DNA of 64,000 nucleotides. Source: Axinella damicornis (lineage: Eukaryota > Porifera > Demospongiae > Axinellida > Axinellidae). The stretch covers positions 4,708,926 through 4,772,925 of the forward strand of contig OZ007506.1 of the NCBI GenBank assembly GCA_963931865.1, in the 5' to 3' direction. The translations under genes and the position numbers were made by a program. A model generated the notes under the pieces. It was given only the letters and a program-made list of their open reading frames with translations. It was not told the origin of the DNA and ran no database searches. Positions 12,180 through 24,436 of this stretch are shown in pieces; positions within the stretch are counted from its first letter, which is position 1; every line of letters starts with the position of its first letter.

Positions 12180-14476
12180 TCAATTGATGGCAGTGGTGTT
12201 TAACCTTCCTGTTCGGGAAGTTAGTAATGGTGACGGACTGTAGGAAACAACCCGAACATGTCTACTTCTTTGCACTGCACGAAACTGACTTGATTTCATA
12301 GATCTGCTGGATTTTCTCCTCCTAATCGTACGTCTTTCACGGCTCGATGACCACATCTTTGGAACAAATAGAAATACTTTGCAAAGGAATGGAATTAACA
12401 GGTAAGGGAAGACGCTGAATACATAGGCAGCCTCAGGTATGGAAATGAGTATAACAAATGTTAAGGCGTATGGGAACCAGGTACCCAGGCAAGCCACTGT
12501 TGAAAACACAAACAGATTCACTTGCTTACTGTCCCTGAAACACTCCAAGTGGACCTTCCTTGTGAGAATTGCAAGAAATGCTACAGCTACAATCATGCTT
12601 CCATTCACTCCAAAGACTATGACTGATGACCAAACAGCATAGCTATAGTCTACTCCACAGATTGTTGTATTCCGTGGAATCACATTCGACTGTTCACTCA
12701 AAGGTACAGTGTAACCTGTAGCAACTGGATCCAGTACAGACCACAGTATCAGTAGGAGGATGGTAATGGACACAGGGACTAAACTTGCTGCAAACATAAC
12801 TTGATCCGACCAAAACTTTCCAGGTTTCGCAAAAACAAAGAAAAAGAGTCGATAGATTCGAAGCAGTCTCATAAACAAAGTTGAGTAAATCAGCTGCATT
12901 CCTGTTGCAGTAAACCATATCTCTGCTTGACACATAGGCCCAAAGAGGTCATGATGTAAAAGCTCCCTTGAACCTGATATCAAATCCCCAATGTACAGCA
13001 TGTAGCAGCCTGCAAGTATGAGGACACTCAGATATGGACTGGTGGCTTTAATCGATGGTTTATTCCAGTAGTAGATAAAGAGCACCAGGACAACTGTATT
13101 GAAGACAAGTAGAGCTGCTGCAATGACAAGTGTTACAATAGGGAGAGCTCTAGAGAGTAGACGCACAACATTTTCAAAGTCATCCATTGGAATGCTTCCT
13201 GGAGGCAATTGCGCATGCACTGTCACATTTCCTGTGAGTGGATTGTAGTGCCCCGCATGAATAGATCCATTCCCTCTAACATGAAGAATATTCACTTTAG
13301 TAACCACCTCCCTGTCCTCATTAAAAGAAATCCTCCCAAGGGTACCAGAAAAATGTACATTTCTCAGATTTCTTTCTGCTAATGTGGTCACACTGCCATT
13401 TTCAAGATCATTTTCTGACAATGAACTATTCACTGCCAGTGCGAACGCCCAGACCGAATCATGTACTGAGTTGGCATGTTGGTTCTGCCATGTCCTTCCA
13501 AGACGATGTTGCAGTTCCATGAGGTATTCACTGTAGGTTTGTCCTGAAACCAAGGTTGTATTAGGGTTGGGTTCAAACCTGTACTGCAGCAGGAATGCGC
13601 CATCTAGTGCCCTTAGAATTTCTTCATTAGTACATTTCTCTGTACCATTCATCAGGTCTTCCAGGCTAAGGTCATGAAATATCCACACAAATCCAAGCCA
13701 GTGACGAAGGACCGTCTGTAGCTTGTATGACTCACAAAGTAGCTCACAAGCTTCAGATGCTGTTACAGAGGCATATATTATTCTTGCTCTCGTTCTTATG
13801 AGGCTCTGAATGGGAGAGGTAGGAAATGTTGGGAAGATGTCCCCCAAGAACACAAGCTCATATTCAGATCTTTGAACTTTCGTCACAAAGTCATTTGCAG
13901 CTGTTATGTATTGTGTCAGAATGGAGTCTTGAACCACACCAATTCTCCTCCACTGGAATGTGGCCATCAAGGCCAGAACAGCATCATTGTAGACTGCTGA
14001 AGATGATATCATTCTGTAGAGTCGTGGATACTCTTCTTTACTAGAGAATACTGGAGAGGTTGCACCCGCTGAAATCTGGAGGAGGTCTATTCCTGGCCAG
14101 TTCCTGCAAGTGGGGAGATGGCCTGGGTGACTGTGGAACAGACCAACCCCACCACCCCTACTATCTTCAAATCTCCACTTGTCACATGTCTCACAAAGTT
14201 CACTGGTGCTTCTGTTACCAGGCTCTGATTACAAGTCTCTGCATTTGCTGGGACTAGCTCCAGCCTATAGCCAGGAAGGATGTCATTTCTCATGTTTATC
14301 TTCTCCACTGCAAGTTGTGCTGCTGAAATCAACTCCTCTCCTCCGTGGTAGGGTGGCCTGGGAGACAACCCTGGCAGGGGCACCAGAGTCAGTAGACTGA
14401 GGGTTGGGATCTCAGCTGGTGCACTAGAATAACAAACACCTAGCAGGACTATTCCTATCCAACCCAGACAAGCCAT
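12180..14476 (-). pseudogene. GABA-B-like receptor, type II, copy B (one frameshift)
   Basis: A full-length class C receptor from ATG 14474-14476 (MACLGWIGIVLLGV, a signal peptide) to the stop at 12180. Venus-flytrap domain first, then seven helices with NKPSIKATSPYLS between TM1 and TM2, MCQAEIWFTATGMQ at TM3, and FRDSKQVNLFVFS and TWFPYALTF at TM6. Two extra bases near 14097 (ggccagttcc, where relatives have ggccttcc) shift the frame and create a stop after about 130 codons. Downstream the frame is open for 610 codons. The tail is longer than in type I copies, basic and serine-rich, ending NTTAIN. With only one lesion this could be a very young pseudogene or a sequence error. Confidence 0.85.
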
Positions 14477-14509
14477 ACTATTGAGTCGACACTCACGCAC
14501 TGAGTCAAC

Positions 14510-15630
14510 TTCACTCCCATTGTAGATTAGGAACTACAAAACAGGATGCACTATGTCATTAGTGAGAAAGGCATGAAAGGGGATGTAGTCCGTATCAAGC
14601 GCCCACCCCCCTCTTCACGCGAAAGTTACTGAAAGCAGTGTAGTAAGGGCCCACCCATCACAAAAGGTTTGAGCAGCATTTCTTAACCTCTTGGCGAGGT
14701 TGTGCATTCAAAAAAGGCCGATTTACAGTGAAGTATGAACTACGGTATGCTTTCTTTGTCGAGTATTTCGACTTCGCAAAGGCGCGCGATCAATTTCCTT
14801 GCGTGAACTAGAGGTGTTCATAGAACACATACCCCGCGCTGAACGTCAGGCCAGGATGCATGCAGTGCAGCTACAATCGACGTGACCATCGAACAGGGCT
14901 GCTATCGCATATATTAGAGTTATTATATTCTGTAGAATCATACTGCAATCCTATTGGTCACTGTAGTGCTTATTCCCATGGAATAATTCACAATATTCCA
15001 CGGCTGAACATGACTTTTACAAGACAACAACAATAATGTGTGTTGTCTAAAAACAAACTTGACATCTGGACATGTAATTACCTACTGTAGCTAGGTAAGT
15101 ACACAGTAATTGCACAACAATCGCTGTATGATAGCTACTATAATTATGCGTTCATTGCTGAAGTTCTGAATAATATTATAATAAAACAATTATTGCACGC
15201 TTCTGTGTTGGATATCAGATTTATTACTACCCTTGGAATGCAATATTCCACTCGGCCTTCGGCCTCGGGGAATATTGCATTCCTCGGGTAGTAATAAATC
15301 TTGATATCCAACACAGTAGTGTGCAATTGCAATAATTGTTTATTATTCATCTGTTTACGTTTTCCCATGGCGGCAACCGGAATAAACAAGGGGGGCTTCT
15401 CTCTTTGATGCGGCTAGCGGCCCTTTCGAGTTTCAAATCGGTACTCTGATGTGGCCGTGCGGTACCTTGAAGATTTGTTTGAACACTTTTTTTTTCTAGC
15501 TTATTGAATGTAGCGATGGGCTATCTGAGTGTAAATAGCTAGGTGGAGTGAGCAGGAATGTTTGTGGGTCTGCTGAAGTGGCCGAAGAACAGCCTGGAAA
15601 GTGAACAGCATCCGACAGCTCCCTGGCCAA
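14510..15630. other. Upstream region of copy B, no gene recognised
   Basis: No supported gene. It contains one strong palindrome, given separately, and AT-rich sequence with CCATGGAATAAT and attccacgg elements typical of palindromic MITE remnants. Confidence 0.45.
15186..15339. repeat. Large near-perfect palindrome
   Basis: Arms of about 75 bp meet at the centre GGCCTTCGGCC. They include TTATTACTACCC / GGGTAGTAATAA and TTGGATATCA / TGATATCCAA. It would extrude as a long hairpin, and it is probably a foldback MITE. Confidence 0.8.
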
Positions 15631-15636
15631 GGTACT

Positions 15637-16038
15637 CTAGAGAGTTGACCTTTCGGCATTACAGGCCCCGCCCATTTTCGTGTTAGGGCGAATTTGGCTG
15701 GTTTGGTAGCTGGACTGGGCTGGTGAGAGGGAGTAGATGTGTGGCCAAAACTCTGTAACTGGGAGGTGAACGTGGAAAAGCATCCCTAGTTTTGCAGGGG
15801 TTAGGTTGACCTTTTGGAAACTGGCCTTGGATTTGGTCTGTTTTAGTTGGTGTGCGTGGAATTTTTTTTGAAAGCCTAGGGTAGCCAAACCTCTGTTTTT
15901 GAGGGTGGCAGTGAGTTTTGGGCTGTAGCCTGCAAGTGAGGAGAGCAGGTGGTAAATCCATCCGTAGTTTTTGGGCCTGTTTTGTGTGTGTATTGATGAT
16001 GGGGTCAGAGTGTGGGTGGGGCCTTGGAGAGGGTCCAA
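15637..16038 (-). CDS. Hypothetical 133-residue open frame
   Basis: I do not recognise it. The frame is rich in Pro, Thr, Ser, His and Lys, with no signal peptide, membrane segment or domain. Its right end stops just before the hAT-like MITE at 16068. Its position between a receptor and the recombinase element suggests a transposon remnant, but it may be a chance open frame. Confidence 0.2.
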   Translation of the reverse strand: MDPLQGPTHTLTPSSIHTQNRPKNYGWIYHLLSSLAGYSPKLTATLKNRGLATLGFQKKFHAHQLKQTKSKASFQKVNLTPAKLGMLFHVHLPVTEFWPHIYSLSPAQSSYQTSQIRPNTKMGGACNAERSTL

Positions 16039-16067
16039 ATTTTCAGTTTCGTAGAGGGCCTTAAAAT

Positions 16068-16444
16068 TAGTGTTGTTTTAGTATTGCTATCCGAGTATTA
16101 GTTTAGTTATAGTTAGTTTTTGGATTCTGTGGACAGATTTAGTTAGTTACAGTTATTGTTGTGCTCCTTCAGAAACTTTTAGTTATAGTTTTAGTTAGTT
16201 AACTAAAATGGAAAAAGGCTAACTAAAAGGGTTTTAGTTTTAGTTAACTAAAAGAAAACTAGTGAAATTCACTGTTTTCATTTTAGTTTTAGTTGTTTGA
16301 GCCAACCAAACATTATAGTTAGTTATAGTTTAGTTTTGGATTTTCAGTATTGATTTAGTTAGTTATAGTTTTGATTAACTAGAAGTCAAAACCCCATACT
16401 AAAAGGGCATTTAGTTATTGTTATAGTTAACTAAAACAACACTA
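16068..16444. mobile_element. hAT-like MITE filled with TTAGTTA repeats
   Basis: A 377-bp element with inverted ends TAGTGTTGTTTTAGT and exact 8-bp target repeats CTTAAAAT at 16060-16067 and 16445-16452. An 8-bp duplication and TAGTG ends fit hAT elements. The inside is a degenerate simple repeat of TTAGTTA / TAACTAA that can pair with itself. Confidence 0.85.
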
Positions 16445-16868
16445 CTTAAAATTGAGTTTTAGGGCATTTTCAAGCAGAGGGAGCAGTTTGATGCAAAGTA
16501 TTGCTGAAACTTGTGTACGCTTTGATGCTGCCCATTTATCCATCAACTTGGTTTCGGAGATCGCGGTACCCATGTTTACTACCTTAAGTTCAGCTGCTTG
16601 ATTAGCTCAATCATTAAGTTTGGCAGATTTTTGGGCCAGCCTCTGGGCATGCATACAGTGCGTGTCTAAAGCTGGCTGGCATTTATTGCATTCCTGAGTG
16701 ACTGGGAAGGAGAGTTACTCCTTCGAAAGGCCCAAAGGAGGTGCACATGATTTGTGAACCTCCTACACCCAGTCACGAAGTGAGTTAAGGAGACTGGCCC
16801 AGTGATACTGGTTACATAATGGCTGGCTAGGAATGATATAGCTAATGGCTATATGCAGCTAATGACAG

Positions 16869-18116
16869 TTACACAGTGACAGAGCATACAAGTAGATTAT
16901 TGTGAATGGCAGAGTACAAAGGCATGAACGGCATGTTGTGTTCGACCATGGCATGCCGACAGTCTAATCTGGTGTAGGAATGGTAGCTGTAGCAGGAGAG
17001 GTGGCTGGAGAGCTCAGAATTGCTGTAAAGGAGGCCAGACGGGCTCTGGGAATTTTGACATAGGCCTGGAAAGCATCCCTTTTCCATCTGCCCAAAGCTT
17101 TAATGATGGTGTCTTCGATGCCTTTTTTCAGCGCCTGTAGTGGCAGCACCAATACGAAAGCTGTGGCTGGCATAGAGGGAGGAGTCATATCCCAAAGCTG
17201 ATAATGCTGACCAAACACGTGTGGTGAAAGACTCCTTGGTTAGTGGCACTGAGCCCCGGAGTTGAAAGAATGGGCCCGCAGAGAAACCCCGAATGGCTAG
17301 AAAGGCTGCCACTGGGCATAGGTCATCCCCGGTCTTGCCAAGGAATTATCAGATACCCTTTCTGCCTTGATCGGTTTTGGAGACCTTGAGATACACCTGG
17401 ACAAGTGTTGGACTATCTCGGTCATCAATTGCAATATCAGAGTCAAGTGGGTGGAAGGATCAAACGCTTCCTCCGAGGGAACTGTAATTTCTCCCAGACG
17501 GAAGAATCCCAAAAAGGCCATAGTGCAAGCTGCCCGTAGCATGATGGTACTGGGGTCATCCTGGGTAGGTGACCATAGGGATTTGAGTTGGCGTAAGATC
17601 AGAGGGGATATGGGGAGTCTCGGACGTCCGTTCAACTACTGCTGATGACTTCGCCCGCGCCCGGGCTACTCCATTCGAAAGTTTTGGCATAGCAGAGTGA
17701 GCTGGCTCGGGGTAGCCTATTGCAATCTGCTCGTGGCGGAGAGCAGATAGGTAGACTTTTATTGTAGCAGGTGCTAAGCCTTGTTTCGCAAGGTAAGCCA
17801 CATAGCTAGTAGCATAGTAGAGATTCGGACAAGGGGAAAGGGGCAACAATGTTGTGAGAAATGTATTGAAGCGTTTGGTGCCAGTTGCATAGGTTTTAAT
17901 GGTAGAGCTTGCTCAAAATAGGAAATTGAACCAACATGGTCCAGGTCTTGGATAGCCAGCCACTTTGGAGTTGATGAGGAGGGTAGATACCTCTTGGGGA
18001 ACTGGAGTTGGGTGGGGGGCCATGGTTGGAGCCTTCTGTTTGAATAAAGAGAGACGGTTATGTGACGCACCTGTAAAATAATTGGCGATAGGAACCCATA
18101 TTGATGGCTCGTACAA
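16869..18116 (-). pseudogene. Tyrosine recombinase of a Crypton/DIRS-like element, copy 1 (dead)
   Basis: Reassembled over several frames, this is a tyrosine recombinase. The N-terminal core-binding part (STIKTYATGTKRF, QGLAPATIKVYLSALRHEQI) is followed by a catalytic part with the first Arg in FFRLGEIT, the HxxR box in SHSFRIGAAT, and GRWKRD with the nucleophile Tyr in QAYVKIPR. Such enzymes move DNA by cutting and rejoining without a target duplication. In-frame stops TGA (before STIKTY) and TGA-TAA (after RKGI) are shared with the other two copies. This copy also lacks 4 bases near 17449 in STHLTPSD. No reverse transcriptase is nearby, which favours Crypton over DIRS. Confidence 0.8.
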
Positions 18117-18304
18117 TGCTCCTAATTATTGTACAATGATAGCACCATACAACCAGAATAAAAGCCACACAAGTGACTGAAGTAGATTGAGTATTTTGCA
18201 TTTGTCTCTAGGCCAGAGGACCCCAGCGGATAGCTTTTGTTTCTTTAAAACATTAACCTAACTACTGTACTGCTAAAGAAGCTAAACCCCCTATATAAAT
18301 TCTT

Positions 18305-18579
18305 ATGGGCACATGGGTACTCTCCGGGCTCATTTGGCTGCTATGGGGTGCAGCAACTCCACTATACTAGCTATGGTTGTCCTGGTGCTCTTTGTTATCA
18401 CTTGCAAACGGCTATGATGCGTAAAGTGCTATTGTATCGTCTCAACAATTTCCTGTATTGCCAAATTATGCATACAGCCTGTCCTTGTGATCCCAGAGCC
18501 ACCCTGGCCCTTATGTATACAAGACTTCCCTGTCAGAGCAGCATGCTTTCATCCCTCTGCTTGCCATACAACTGTATGA
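18305..18579 (+). pseudogene. Broken copy of the small membrane-protein frame
   Basis: This matches the intact 96-codon frame at 58350-58640 but lacks about 10 bases after GCAACTCCA and has an extra ATGATGCGTA-like stretch near 18415. The frame is therefore lost. It lies divergently next to the recombinase, as in the 56.9-58.6 kb copy. Confidence 0.65.
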
Positions 18580-18645
18580 GGACACCCACCAGGCGTTTCA
18601 GCTTCTCGGTTCACCCATGCATGGTGCAAACATGCAACTACGTCA

Positions 18646-18838
18646 CAGCTTGAGAAAGGCCAGTTTGCAACAGTTTACAAATGTTGCATGTAAATGCTAG
18701 TGTACAAGGCAGTTTACAAGTTTGTAAATGAACCCCGTATGTAAGCAATAGGAGTTCATTTACAAACTTGTAAACTGGCTTGTACACTTGCGTTTACAAC
18801 ATTTTGTAAACTGTTGTAAACTAGCCTTTCTCAAGCTG
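18646..18838. repeat. Palindromic MITE (CAGCTTGAGAAAGG ends)
   Basis: 193 bp folding on itself: CAGCTTGAGAAAGGC at one end, its inverse at the other, with paired TTTACAA-rich arms. Flanks ACTACGTCA and ACTATGTAA may be a 9-bp duplication with two changes. The same element sits at the same place at 58692-58890, and a half copy is at 44450-44505. Confidence 0.8.
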
Positions 18839-18879
18839 ACTATGTAAGTACGTTTGAAGCGGAGAAACTGCCTGCTGGA

Positions 18880-19735
18880 CATTTACATAAAAATCTGTCC
18901 TGCACTTGTATGAGTTCTCAACTGGTTTTCTGGTAATTTGAGCACTCTCTTTGTTTGCTGGAAGTGGTAGTTGTCCTGAGGTGAGGTATGTGTCAAGCAA
19001 AAGTTACTGTATCAAAATGATAGCTACAGAAATTTCACATGGCAAAAGTTGGTCATGGTAAGATGCAATAGTATCATGCTCTAACTGCATGATTCAGAAG
19101 CTCATGTTTGTTTTTATTGCCAAGCAAGCACTATAGGCAGTGCTCTACTTTAAGCATTCTGCTGCTCAGCTTGCGTTAACAAACGTTCAATAATAGAAAC
19201 CAGAGTGGCCTAACCCACAAACATTGAACTAGCCCCCCTAAACTTGAGAATGTTGTTAAAATGTGTTAGTACAATTTAATTTGAGTACTGGCTGGTGCTG
19301 TTCATGTGTAAATACACACCACATCGTCAGCCACAGTACATGTAGTATGTTGTGGTACAAGTGCCCAAGTGCCACAACACTGTCTGTTGAACAGACCTAA
19401 CAGCAACCATACAAATCAAATCAATAATGATACCACATATTGACACACAATGAAAATAGCAGTAAATAGTTTGATTTCTACAAGGGGCTGTCCCATATTA
19501 TGATCTATAGTCCAATACAACAGTGCATACTATATACATACAACCATGCATACATCCTCACTTGCCAACACACAGTCAAATGTAAGCTGAAGCTGACAAG
19601 AAGGTTACAAGAGTTTCGCATGTAGTTGTGATCAATTGATGGCGGCTGTGTTTAACCTTCCTGGTGGGGAAGATAGTGATGATGACAGACAACAGTGCAT
19701 AATTTGACTGCTTCTTTGCACTGCACGTGTACAAA
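18880..19735. repeat. Duplicated 3' flank of type I receptors
   Basis: Gene-free block also found at 30290-32530, 45070-45910 and 58920-62975, each time directly 3' of a type I receptor. It is the clean (uninterrupted) reference in which the insertions at 30392, 31344, 31874 and 59462 can be recognised. Confidence 0.8.
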
Positions 19736-19739
19736 CAGT

Positions 19740-21912
19740 TCAATTCATAGCTCTGTTGGGTTTTCTCCTCTTAATTATACGTCTTTCACGCCTCGATGAC
19801 CAGATCTTCGGAACAAACAAAAACATTTTGCAAAGGAATGGAATTAACAGGTAAGCCAAGACAGTGATAGAGTAGGCAGCCTCAGGTATGCGAATGGTTT
19901 GAACAAATATTAGGGCATACGGGAACCAGGTACCCAAGCAAACCGCTGTTGAAAACACAAAAAGATTCACTTGCTTACTGTCCCTGAAACACTCCAAGTG
20001 GACCTTCATTGTGAGAATTGCAAGAAATGTTACAGCTACAACCATGCTTCCATTCACTCCAAAGACTATGACTGATGACCAAAGAGGGAAGTTTCCTCCA
20101 CAGAGTGCTGAAACACGTGGAAACACATTCAATTGTTCACTCAAAGGTACAGCGTAACGTGTAACAACTGGATCCCGTGCAGACCACAGTATCAGTAGGA
20201 GGATGGTAATGGACACAGGGACTAAACTTGTTGCAATCATAACTTGATCCGACCAAAACTTTCCAGGTTTTGCAAAAACAAAGAAAAAGAGTCGATAGAT
20301 TCGAAACAGTCTCATAAACAAGGTCGAGTAAATCAGTTGCATTCCTGTTGCAGTAAACCATATCTCTGCTTGACACATACGCCCAAAGAGGTCAGGATCT
20401 AAAAGCTCCCTTGAACCTGATATCAAATCCCCAATGTACAGCATGTAGCAGCCTGTTAGTATGAGGGCACTCAGATATGGACTGGTGGCTTTAATCGATG
20501 GCTTATTCCAGTAGTAGATAAAGAGCACCAGGACAACTGTATTGAAGACAAGTAGAGCCGCTGCAATGACAAGTGTTACAATAGGGAAAGCTAAAGAGAT
20601 TGAAAGCACCACATTCTCAAAGTCGTCCATTGGAATCCTTCCAGGAGACAGCTGGACTGTCAAATTTCCTGTGAGTGGATTGTAATGGCCGGCATAAATC
20701 ACTTCACTTCCTCTGACATGAAGAATATCCACTTCAGTCACCACCTCCCTATCCCCATTGAAAGCAATCCTCCCAAGGGCACCAGAGAAATTTACACTTC
20801 TCAGATTTCTTTCTACTATTGCTGACACACTTCCATTTTCAAGATCGTTTTCCGACAGTGAATAATTCACAGCCAGTGCAAATGCCCAGATAGAATCATG
20901 AATTGAATTAGCATATTGGTTCTGAAATGTTCCAAGATCATGTTGCAGTTCCATGAGATATTCACTGTAGGTTTGTCCTGAAACCAAGGTTCTATTAGGG
21001 TTGGGTTCAAATCTGTACTGCAGAAAGAATGCGCCATCCAGTGACCTTAGAATTTCTTCATTAGTACATTTCTCTGTACCATTCATCAGGTCTTCCAGGC
21101 TAAGGTCATGAAACATCCACACAAATCCAAGCCAGTTACGAAGGTTCGTCTGTAGTTTGTACGACTCACACAGTAGCTCACAAGCTTCAGATGCTGTTAC
21201 AGAGGCATATACTATTCTTGCTCTCTTTCTTATGAGGCTCTGAATGGGAGAGGTAGAAAATGCTGGCGAGACGTCTCCCAAGAATGCAAGCTCAAACTCA
21301 GCTCTTTGCCCAACTTTTGCTACAAAGTCATTTGCAGTGGTCGTGTGTTGTATCAAGATGGTGTCTTGAACCACACCAATTCTCCTCCACCGGAATGTGG
21401 CCATTAAGGCCAGAACAGCATCATTGTAGACTGCTGAAGATGATATCATTCTGTAGAGTCTTGGATACTCTTTCTTTACTAGAGAACACTGGAGAGGTTG
21501 CACCTGCTGAAATCTGGAGGAGGTCTATTTCTGGCCTTCCTGCAAGTGGGGAGATGGCCTGGGTGACTGTGGAACAGACCAACCCCACCACCCCTACTGT
21601 GTTCAAATCTCCACTCGTCACATGTCTCACAAAGTTCACTGGTGCTTCTGTTACCAGGCTCTGATTACAAGTCTCTGCATTTGCTGGGACTAGCTCCAGC
21701 CTATAGCCAGGAAGGATGTCATTTCTCATGTTTATCTTCTCCACTGCCAGTTGTGCTGCTGAAATCAACGCTTCTCCTCCGTGGTAGGGTGGCCCAGACG
21801 ATAGCCCTGCTGGTTCTGCCAAGGGCACCAGAGTCAGTACACTGAGGGTTGGAATTTCAGCTTGTGCACTAGCAAAAACCAGACTACAAATACCTAGCAG
21901 TAGTTGTGCCAT
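19740..21912 (-). pseudogene. GABA-B-like receptor, type I, copy C (one frameshift)
   Basis: Full-length receptor from ATG 21910-21912 (MAQLLLGICSLVFASAQA, signal peptide) to the stop at 19740. One extra T in the run near 21470 (ctctttcttt) shifts the frame at SSKEEYPRLYR, so translation from the start ends after 163 codons. The remaining 587 codons are open and contain the rest of the flytrap domain and all seven helices. Its extracellular loop 1 (GDLISGSRELL) and TM6-TM7 loop (QTIRIPEAA) differ from copies D and F. A TATA box lies upstream. The single lesion in a homopolymer-like spot could be a sequence error, in which case this is a third intact gene. Confidence 0.85.
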
Positions 21913-21973
21913 GACTGTCCAGCACGCTTGAATGGCAATATGTGAACACCGTCGAACGTTCAGAATTTGTCAC

Positions 21974-21982
21974 TATATATAA
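21974..21982 (-). promoter_or_regulatory. TATA box of type I receptor copy C
   Basis: On the minus strand TTATATATA lies 62 bp upstream of the ATG. Copy F has the same box at the same spacing, and copy D has it interrupted by a GCT. A start site about 30 bp downstream would leave a short 5' leader and agrees with initiation at MAQL. Confidence 0.5.
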
Positions 21983-21989
21983 AACTCAA

Positions 21990-23060
21990 CTTAATGCACT
22001 TCCGTTGAGATCTACAAACAGGATGCACTCGTGCAATCATGAAATTGGCCACATATGGTGTTGGTGGTGTTAGCTACAGTATTACAGAAGCCACATTTAC
22101 TTGAGACATTGTGGGGCAAGCCTGACCGGCAGAATGTTGACCATTTGCATTTGCATGCACATGACTGTCATCAGAATGTGACTGAGAAAAGCACAGTCAA
22201 CCTGCAGGCCACAGAATACTACAAAACTGGCACAACACAACAACTGTGAGTCAGGCTAGCTGGAGCAGTCTAGCAGGCACGCCACACAGACTGAACTGTT
22301 AATCAAGCTAGCAGGAGCAGCCTAGCAGGTACGTCACACATCAGCACACTGTATGCTCTACAGGACAGCTGAAATATAGGTGGCATTGACAGATGAAGTC
22401 GCTCTCGCCAGCCACAGTGTTGTGTGGCAGCCCCCATCGCACTAGCCATTGAAGAGGCTGGTCCGTCAGTGGTCTCCGTCCGTCCTTTCACTGCATGCAT
22501 ATGATTTCACGCTAGCTCCCGGCCGTAAATTACCCCCGACGATGTACTGTACATACAAACATAAGAACATACATTTCTTTCAGCAACAATACTGTTATCA
22601 ATTTTGTACTAGTCTAGTGACTCATAGGCTTAATCAGGCTGGGCATTTTGTAATGCGTGTCACTCAAATAAAATATTTCATTCATTCATACTATCACTCA
22701 GGCTCACCCCAAATATTGTTGGCTCCACTTTTGTGGCTGAGGATGTGCGGAGTCAGGTATGCAATCCCACGTGCTCATGTATGCGTTCTGATCTCTCCCT
22801 GTCCTCCACTGAGCTCAAGAATTAATTACTAGGACTATCTTTTCCCCTACTAATGAGCCACCCACAGACTATACATTGTATTACCACTAATATATTCGCT
22901 ATAATCCATAATTATGGTTCACTAACTCCACGATGGGAAGAATGCACAAAAGACATGAAGCCATTGTAGGTGCATGTGTGCGTGAACAGGACGTGGTAGT
23001 GTGCGTCATCTAATTACTTCTACACTTTATGTTCGTGCACATCTGTGCATGTACGTGACT
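21990..23060. repeat. Duplicated upstream flank of type I receptors
   Basis: This matches 34790-35840 upstream of copy D and begins as in 48170-48310 upstream of copy F. It has no supported gene. Open frames here (for example 22449-22832, +) show no motif and differ between the copies. Confidence 0.7.
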
Positions 23061-23070
23061 ACAATGGTAT

Positions 23071-23220
23071 CATGTAATAGGTATTAGTTATAGCATGGCA
23101 ACAAGGGCTGTATGCCAGATATTGGCACTGCTGTGACGTAAAGCCCGAGGGCTTTACATCAGCAGTGCCAATATCTGGCATGCAGCCCGCGTTGCCATGC
23201 TATAACTACTTTATTACATG
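23071..23220. repeat. Palindromic insertion
   Basis: Two arms of about 70 bp (CATGTAATA, TATAGCATGGCAAC, GCCAGATATTGGCACTGCTG and their inverses) meet at AAAGCCCGAGGGCTTT. The homologous site upstream of copy D (around 35840) lacks it. A further partial arm follows at 23266-23300. Confidence 0.8.
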
Positions 23221-23621
23221 CGCCTGATTGGATGTTGCTTCGTGATGTGTGTTGCTAAGTGATGATGTCACAGCAGTGCCATATGCCAGATATTGGCACA
23301 CCTGATCCTTTGAACTTGTAGGGTATCATGCAATAAGTACTAGTTAAACATACCGCAAGCAGGATTTAGCAATTGGCTATCATGCTATAGTCTATCAGCA
23401 GAATCGAGCTAGACCAATAAGTTTCTCTCTATGGCAAAATCTTGGATCATGTGAAGATACTAGTATTGTGCTCTACGTTTTGTGAAGCATAATTATGTTT
23501 GTGTTACCAAGGATGCACTGGCTGTGCTCTGCTTTAAGCAGTCTGCTGCTCAGCTGGATGTTCAATAACATGCAGACCCATATATGGAATAGGCATCCAC
23601 AGTCTATTGAGCTAGACGCTA

Positions 23622-23651
23622 AGGAAGTTGGGGGCGCCCCCAACTTCCTGA
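23622..23651. repeat. Short perfect palindrome in receptor flank
   Basis: AGGAAGTTGGGGGCGCCCCCAACTTCCT-type sequence. It recurs at 36124-36153 and, decayed, at 8362-8393, always in the same flank of a receptor. It is either an ancient foldback element carried by the module or a conserved structured site. Confidence 0.75.
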
Positions 23652-23763
23652 GCAAGAACAAATTGGTCAAGTTCAATGGACTAAGGCATTCACTGCATGC
23701 ATACAAGATCACATGGTGAAAAAACAATGATGTCATCATGCGCTCTTGTGCATAGTATATTGT

Positions 23764-24057
23764 CAGGAGCGCATGAGCCGAAGGCGGTGAAGGAGCGTTG
23801 AACTCCCAATGCCCGCCCTAGGATGTGTTGTATTACCTCACACCTCCAAAATTAAACCTTATACGGCAAGAGGCCACTACGTATGCAGTTGTAAGGATTT
23901 GTGTGAAACCCAGCTAAGTAGGTGTGAAATACAAATTGGCCTTTGTGCAGCCATAGTTGTACTAGAGCTAGCTGACTTGCGCTGTACTGCAAAGGTCTTC
24001 CATATACGGTATAAACCAAACGCTCCTTCGCTGCCTTCGGCGGCTCATGCGCTCCTG
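23764..24057. mobile_element. 294-bp MITE with 7-bp target duplication
   Basis: Inverted ends CAGGAGCGCATGAGCCG...CGGCTCATGCGCTCCTG are flanked by ATATTGT at 23757-23763 and 24058-24064. It interrupts the 3' flank of the type II fragment at 24298. No coding capacity is seen. Confidence 0.8.
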
Positions 24058-24297
24058 ATATTGTGGTAAAAGTGCATGCCACAACGGACATAACACCATA
24101 CAGCAGCCATACAATCAAAACAGTAGTACAAGTGGCCACAACACACAGTCATATGTACGCTGAAGCTGACAAGAAGGTTACAAGAGCCTCTCATATAATC
24201 ATGTTATGGGTCAATTGGTGGCAACAGTGTTTAACCTTCCTGGTGGGGAAGTTAGTAATGGTGATGGACTGTGTGGGAAAACCCGAATGTGACTGCT

Positions 24298-24436
24298 TCA
24301 CGAAACTGGCTTGATTTTATAGTTCTGTTGGATTCTCCTCCTAATCATCCGTCTTTCACGCCTTGATGACCAGATCTTTGGAACAAACAAAAATACTTTG
24401 CAAAGGAATAGAATTAACAGGTAAGGCAATGCTGTG
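24298..24436 (-). pseudogene. 3' terminal fragment of a type II receptor, copy K
   Basis: Only TM7 and the tail remain: LPYLLILFLCKVFLFVPKIWSSRRERRM, then a tail ending KIKPVS and a stop at 24298. Homology ends abruptly near 24436, where unrelated DNA begins. The 3' flank (24065-24297) matches that of copy E at 40143-40373. Confidence 0.85.
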
